This document shows, piece by piece, positions 62,696 through 64,000 of a DNA stretch of 64,000 bases. A program made the translations under genes and the position numbers. The notes beneath the pieces were generated by a model, which worked only from the letters and a program-made list of their open reading frames with translations, ran no database searches and was not told the origin of the DNA. This DNA is from Saprospiraceae bacterium (GTDB lineage: Bacteria > Bacteroidota > Bacteroidia > Chitinophagales > Saprospiraceae): contig JADJXD010000001.1 in the NCBI GenBank assembly GCA_016715985.1, positions 5,208,001-5,272,000 of the forward strand, given 5' to 3'. Positions within the stretch are counted from its first letter, which is position 1; each line of letters opens with the position of its first letter.

Positions 62696-63417
62696 TTCTA
62701 TTAATTACCAAAATGATGTTGGCTCATTTTATAGGTGATTTTTATTTACAATCATCAGGCTGGGTTCAGGAGAAAGAACAGAAAAAATACAAAAGTTTTT
62801 ATCTGTATATCCATTCAGCGATTCATGGTCTGTTGGTTTGGATTTTGATGTGGGAGTGGAGTGCCTGGAAACTTGCCATTCCGATAGCATTGGTTCACTT
62901 TGTTATTGATTTGTCGAAACTTGTTTTACAAACTGAAAAGTCAAAAAGAACCTGGTTTTTTATAGATCAAATCTTACATATCATATCTATTTTGGTAATT
63001 GCCAGTATATACCAAAACGGGTATATATCGATAGACATCACACAAGCGCTCAATAGCAAAAACATCATCTATGTGACCGGTTATGTGATTTTGACACTAC
63101 CCATGTCCATCATGATACAAAAAACACTTTTGCCCTGGTCAGATCTCATCGGAGAAGCCGATGATGATTCATTACTCAATGCCGGACAATACATAGGCAT
63201 ATTGGAGAGATCCTTTGTTTTTGTATTCGTCTTAGCTAATCGCTGGGAGGCAGTAGGATTTCTCCTGGCTGCAAAATCTGTGTTTAGATTTGGTGATCTG
63301 AAAGAATCTAAAGATCGTAAACTGACGGAATACATCCTTTTGGGGACACTGCTGAGCTTCGGTATTGCTATCGTGGTCTCTATGTTGGTCATTTACCTCG
63401 AAGGATTAAGTCTCTGA
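62692..63417 (+). CDS. DUF3307 integral membrane protein
   Basis: About seven hydrophobic segments. The opening LLITKMMLAHFIGDFYLQSS and the downstream HSAIHGLLVWI and ALVHFVIDLSKL carry the His/Asp pattern typical of DUF3307 membrane proteins (HxxxDF, HxxIH, HxxxD). The His and Asp residues could bind metal or act in an intramembrane hydrolase; this is not established. Translationally coupled with the SatD-like gene and so under the same operators. Confidence 0.85.
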   Translation: MILLITKMMLAHFIGDFYLQSSGWVQEKEQKKYKSFYLYIHSAIHGLLVWILMWEWSAWKLAIPIALVHFVIDLSKLVLQTEKSKRTWFFIDQILHIISILVIASIYQNGYISIDITQALNSKNIIYVTGYVILTLPMSIMIQKTLLPWSDLIGEADDDSLLNAGQYIGILERSFVFVFVLANRWEAVGFLLAAKSVFRFGDLKESKDRKLTEYILLGTLLSFGIAIVVSMLVIYLEGLSL

Positions 63418-63418
63418 A

Positions 63419-63460
63419 ATTCATAAAATATGGGATCGCAGTTGCAAACTGCGACCATCG
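63419..63460. repeat. REP-like 42-bp palindromic repeat, copy 2
   Basis: Same as the element at 59845 with about three changes: core CGCAGTTGCAAACTGCG, then ACCATCG. It starts at the very end of the DUF3307 gene and may end that transcript. Confidence 0.75.
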
Positions 63461-63504
63461 AGAGAACAATGATAAAATTAATAAAACCTTTTAAATTTTA
63501 TAAT

Positions 63505-64000
63505 ATGAAGACAAAATTGACCCTCATTATTATTATGTTGTCGTTAATCAAAGTATATGCACAAAAAAAACGATTCTATGTAGGTGTTGAAATTGGTGTG
63601 AATAAAGTATTTCATGAGGTTTTATCCAATGATAACGAAATTTTTATAAACCCTTCCGTATTATTTAATGAAACAGATGATTTTTTCGGAAGAAACCATG
63701 TAGTGGCAATTTCTTCCGGACTTGAAACAAAAAATAAATTGATTTATGAATTTTTATTGTCAGTCCAGGTTGATAATAAATACTCAGGATATAATTTTTC
63801 ACCTTCACCTGCATTTGAACCTGAATTATACAGATGGAATTCCAGTACGGTTTGGGCTTTGAAATGGACGTTTGGATTTGGAAAAAAAATTGATTTTGGA
63901 AAAAAATTTTCTGTGATTCCGGCATTTCAGGCATCTTACTTATTAACGGGCAATGAATCAAGTTATATATTTAATATTACCAGAATGGAAGAAAATTACG
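63505..64000 (+). CDS. Outer-membrane beta-barrel protein, cut by window end
   Basis: Open frame from the ATG to the end of the window (165 codons, no stop). Signal peptide (KTLKLTLIIIMLSLIKVYAQ-like, ending in YAQ), followed by beta strands with aromatic girdle residues (RFYVGVEIGVNKVF, LKWTFGFGKKIDFG, KFSVIPAFQASYLL). Most likely a small outer-membrane barrel of Bacteroidota type. The C-terminus is outside the window, so length and family cannot be settled. Confidence 0.65.
   Translation, partial: MKTKLTLIIIMLSLIKVYAQKKRFYVGVEIGVNKVFHEVLSNDNEIFINPSVLFNETDDFFGRNHVVAISSGLETKNKLIYEFLLSVQVDNKYSGYNFSPSPAFEPELYRWNSSTVWALKWTFGFGKKIDFGKKFSVIPAFQASYLLTGNESSYIFNITRMEENY

Overview
The window reads as chromosomal DNA of a Bacteroidota bacterium, most likely a Saprospiraceae-type lineage. 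Evidence: an AT-rich genome; promoters of the Bacteroidota form TAnnTTTG placed just upstream of many genes; secreted proteins with type IX secretion (T9SS) C-terminal domains; TonB-dependent receptors with a carboxypeptidase-like N-terminal domain; DUF4249, GWxTD, ASPIC/UnbV-VCBS and vanadium haloperoxidase genes. No species can be named from sequence reading alone.

Layout. (1) 0-33.8 kb is ordinary core and surface biology: two tandem NhaD antiporters, a 3,110-residue T9SS repeat protein, a vanadium haloperoxidase plus VCBS protein pair, ComEC, an MscS-type channel, two small unnamed ORFs, a dynamin-like GTPase overlapping a WbqC-like gene, a family 2 glycosyltransferase with a TTG start, a beta-barrel protein, an unrecognised helical protein, ribosomal protein S16 with a very long acidic tail, a frameshifted TonB receptor, a lipoprotein/GWxTD pair and an SDR. 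(2) 33.9-38.25 kb is a tRNA-Glu followed by a roughly 2.1 kb unit present twice in tandem; each unit holds a group II intron with a frameshifted maturase and ends in a 91-bp palindromic repeat. (3) 38.3-39.9 kb holds two related small minus-strand ORFs, each followed by the same 29-nt hairpin, then strongly structured non-coding DNA. (4) 39.95-44.5 kb is an AraC regulator divergent from a TonB receptor and DUF4249 lipoprotein operon. (5) 44.55-45.89 kb has no credible gene and consists of a run of large nested inverted repeats. (6) 46.3-56.9 kb is a type I restriction-modification operon (hsdM, hsdS, a KAP P-loop NTPase, hsdR). It is split by an IS4-like element that itself carries an IS66 element, and hsdR contains an in-frame GIY-YIG nuclease insertion with inverted-repeat ends. 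(7) 57-64 kb holds a decayed IS200-type transposase, REP-like palindromes, a class III nucleotide cyclase with TolB-like and TPR regions, two surface or unknown genes, a SatD-like regulator with paired palindromic operators overlapping its promoter, a DUF3307 membrane protein, and a truncated outer-membrane gene at the window edge.

How the parts fit. The 34-57 kb stretch is an accessory zone anchored at tRNA-Glu: mobile introns, insertion sequences, repeats and a defence operon. The 91-bp repeat occurs at both sides of this zone (36.0, 38.1 and 56.9 kb, identical by eye). Single-base frameshifts recur in G or A runs (TonB receptor, both maturases, IS4 and IS66 transposases), so either decay or assembly indels must be considered before calling these genes dead.
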